From: Styela clava
Lineage: Eukaryota > Chordata > Ascidiacea > Stolidobranchia > Styelidae
Reading direction: 5' to 3'
NCBI RefSeq assembly: GCF_964204865.1
Contig: NC_135254.1
Span: 11,909,001-11,973,000 of the forward strand
Length of the DNA stretch: 64,000 nucleotides
The translations under genes were made by a program, and so were the position numbers. Each line of letters opens with the position of its first letter. The stretch's first letter is position 1. Below, piece by piece: positions 62,879 to 64,000 of the stretch. Below the pieces are notes generated by a model. It did no database searches and was not told where the DNA came from. It was given only the letters and a program-made list of their open reading frames with translations.

Positions 62879-63113
62879 CAGGGGTCGGCAACCTTTTGTC
62901 GCTCGCGGGCCAAAATAAAGGGGTGCAAGTCATTGGCGGGCCGCACATATTTTTAGAAAAGTGAAAACCGAGCGGTTGATACTTTTTATAATAAAAATCA
63001 AGCAGTGATACATCTCTCGAATATAATATAGTTTATTTCCTCATTGGATTGCATTTCAAAAAATTCCATTTGATTCCGAATCCGGCCCACCGGCTGTAGG
63101 TTGCCGACCCCTG
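62879..63113. mobile_element. Short hAT MITE, 235 bp
   Basis: Inverted termini CAGGGGTCGGCAACCTTTTG and TGTAGGTTGCCGACCCCTG. Flanks ATTTAAAG (left) and ATATGAAG (right) agree at six of eight positions, consistent with an aged 8-bp target duplication. GCGGGCC/GGCCC phrases near both ends are typical for this hAT type. Confidence 0.85.
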
Positions 63114-63630
63114 ATATGAAGTAACTGCTTCGATAAAACGAAAATTGTCAGAACAATGAGTAAGGCAATTATCAGTCAAAAAAGTTCATTTTGGTGACAA
63201 AAATATGTCTGCCCTAGCCTACGTTATAGGCTATAGATTATTAACACATTATTGTGAATATTCAAGCAGTTCTTCCGCGATCTCAAAAATAAAATATTTA
63301 AGATCAAATGGGATTTAGTTAAATACTTGTCGGCTGTAGAAACGTTGAAGTCGCTTATATTACTTTAAAATTTAACATTGTTAATTATTATTTATTTTAT
63401 CAATGGGCTAATTGCATCATGTATAAATAAAAGCCCCTTTTTCCATGCGAAATAAAAAAAAATTAAAAAAATAAGATTCTGTATTTTGATATACGTTTAT
63501 ATACATACCCTTTTAAAGCAAATATAGAATTCAGGTTGAAAAAATATTTGTTATTATGAGATTCTTTCTTTGAATACAGAATATTGTCGCAAAGATATAT
63601 TTTCTATCCAGTTGAACTCCGCAATTACTG
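63114..63630. other. No recognisable gene
   Basis: AT-rich sequence ending in an acceptor-like CTTTCTTTGAATACAG at about 63564-63579, 52 nt before the candidate start codon below. Confidence 0.35.
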
Positions 63631-63673
63631 ATGGATACTAAGAGGATATGCGTTTTCATGTTTTTCATTTTCG
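63631..63673 (+). CDS. Possible first coding exon (signal peptide) of a gene running off the window
   Basis: ATG at 63631 begins MDTKRICVFMFFIF, a short basic then hydrophobic stretch like a signal peptide, and the frame meets a good donor TTTTCG/GTAAGAT at 63673/63674. A pyrimidine-rich acceptor upstream of the ATG mirrors the arrangement at the secreted protein gene. No next exon could be confirmed before the window ends. It could easily be chance. Confidence 0.25.
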
Positions 63674-64000
63674 GTAAGATCAACTTGTAAAAATTAGATG
63701 AGATAAAACACTTAATATGGGTGGATTCATGAAAATGAAATGAATAAATGAGATATTATGGATTGCACTCATTGCAGTAGGGTGTACCTATAGCTACTTC
63801 AACATTTTCTGTGCCTTTATGCCAGGGGACCCGTGTACTATAGCACGAAAGGATACTGTATAGCATGAATCATCTATATTCCGTGATTCAAAGGTCTTGT
63901 ATCAGAATTACATTTCCGTGTGATGAGTGACCTTTGCACCGCTCAATATAACCGAGTCATGTTTGATAATGTTAACCTGAAATAATCGTCTTGTTAAACA

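Noticed and set aside
1-64000. CRISPR arrays, operons, bacterial promoters or ribosome-binding sites
   Set aside because: The window is clearly eukaryotic, with spliced genes; the short tandem repeats found do not have spacer structure.

Overview
This is eukaryotic DNA: AT-rich, with genes broken into short exons by GT-AG introns and a high density of degraded DNA transposons and LINE fragments. The mix (a CYP3-clan P450 with 14 exons, a PBK/TOPK mitotic kinase, a PLAC8 protein, a large EGF-containing secreted protein) points to an invertebrate animal, most likely a deuterostome such as an ascidian. That assignment is inference. No prokaryotic features are present. Exon coordinates were assembled by hand from splice signals and reading frame and may be off by a base or two.

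Layout. 1-4.5 kb: the 3' part of a hAT transposon with its transposase, a second hAT end, a dispersed repeat and a small Buster-like hAT element. 6.1-12.6 kb (+): a complete cytochrome P450 gene, 514 aa. 12.8-14.8 kb: nested repeats, including a Tigger-like MITE with TA target duplication. 15.5-18.8 kb (-): a complete PBK/TOPK-like kinase, 335 aa. 19.9-25.9 kb: LINE remnants, two non-autonomous hAT elements with 8-bp target duplications, a possible orphan coding exon, and an array of repeats that reverses orientation at its centre. 26.9-28.2 kb (+): a PLAC8-domain protein, 256 aa. 28.5-35.9 kb: mostly featureless, with two hairpin-forming elements. 36.0-51.6 kb (+): a 25-exon gene for a secreted protein of about 1184 aa. 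It is built from three tandem modules of EGF domain(s), linker and an 11-cysteine domain I do not recognise, followed by a Cys-rich C-terminal region and a Ser/Thr/Pro-rich tail. 53.2-55.8 kb: short repeats and a recent 328-bp-period duplication. 55.8-62.2 kb: an almost intact large DNA transposon (Academ-like by my reading) with inverted termini, 3-bp target duplication, a two-exon transposase/nuclease gene carrying one apparent 1-nt frameshift, and subterminal TGACGTCA motifs. 62.9-63.1 kb: another hAT MITE. A possible signal-peptide exon lies close to the right edge.

The host genes look functionally unrelated (xenobiotic or lipid oxidation, mitotic kinase, PLAC8 membrane protein, secreted adhesion or mucus-type protein). 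The most interesting items are the triplicated 11-Cys domain of the secreted protein and the near-complete 6.4-kb transposon. The P450 also lacks the usual I-helix threonine after its acidic residue.
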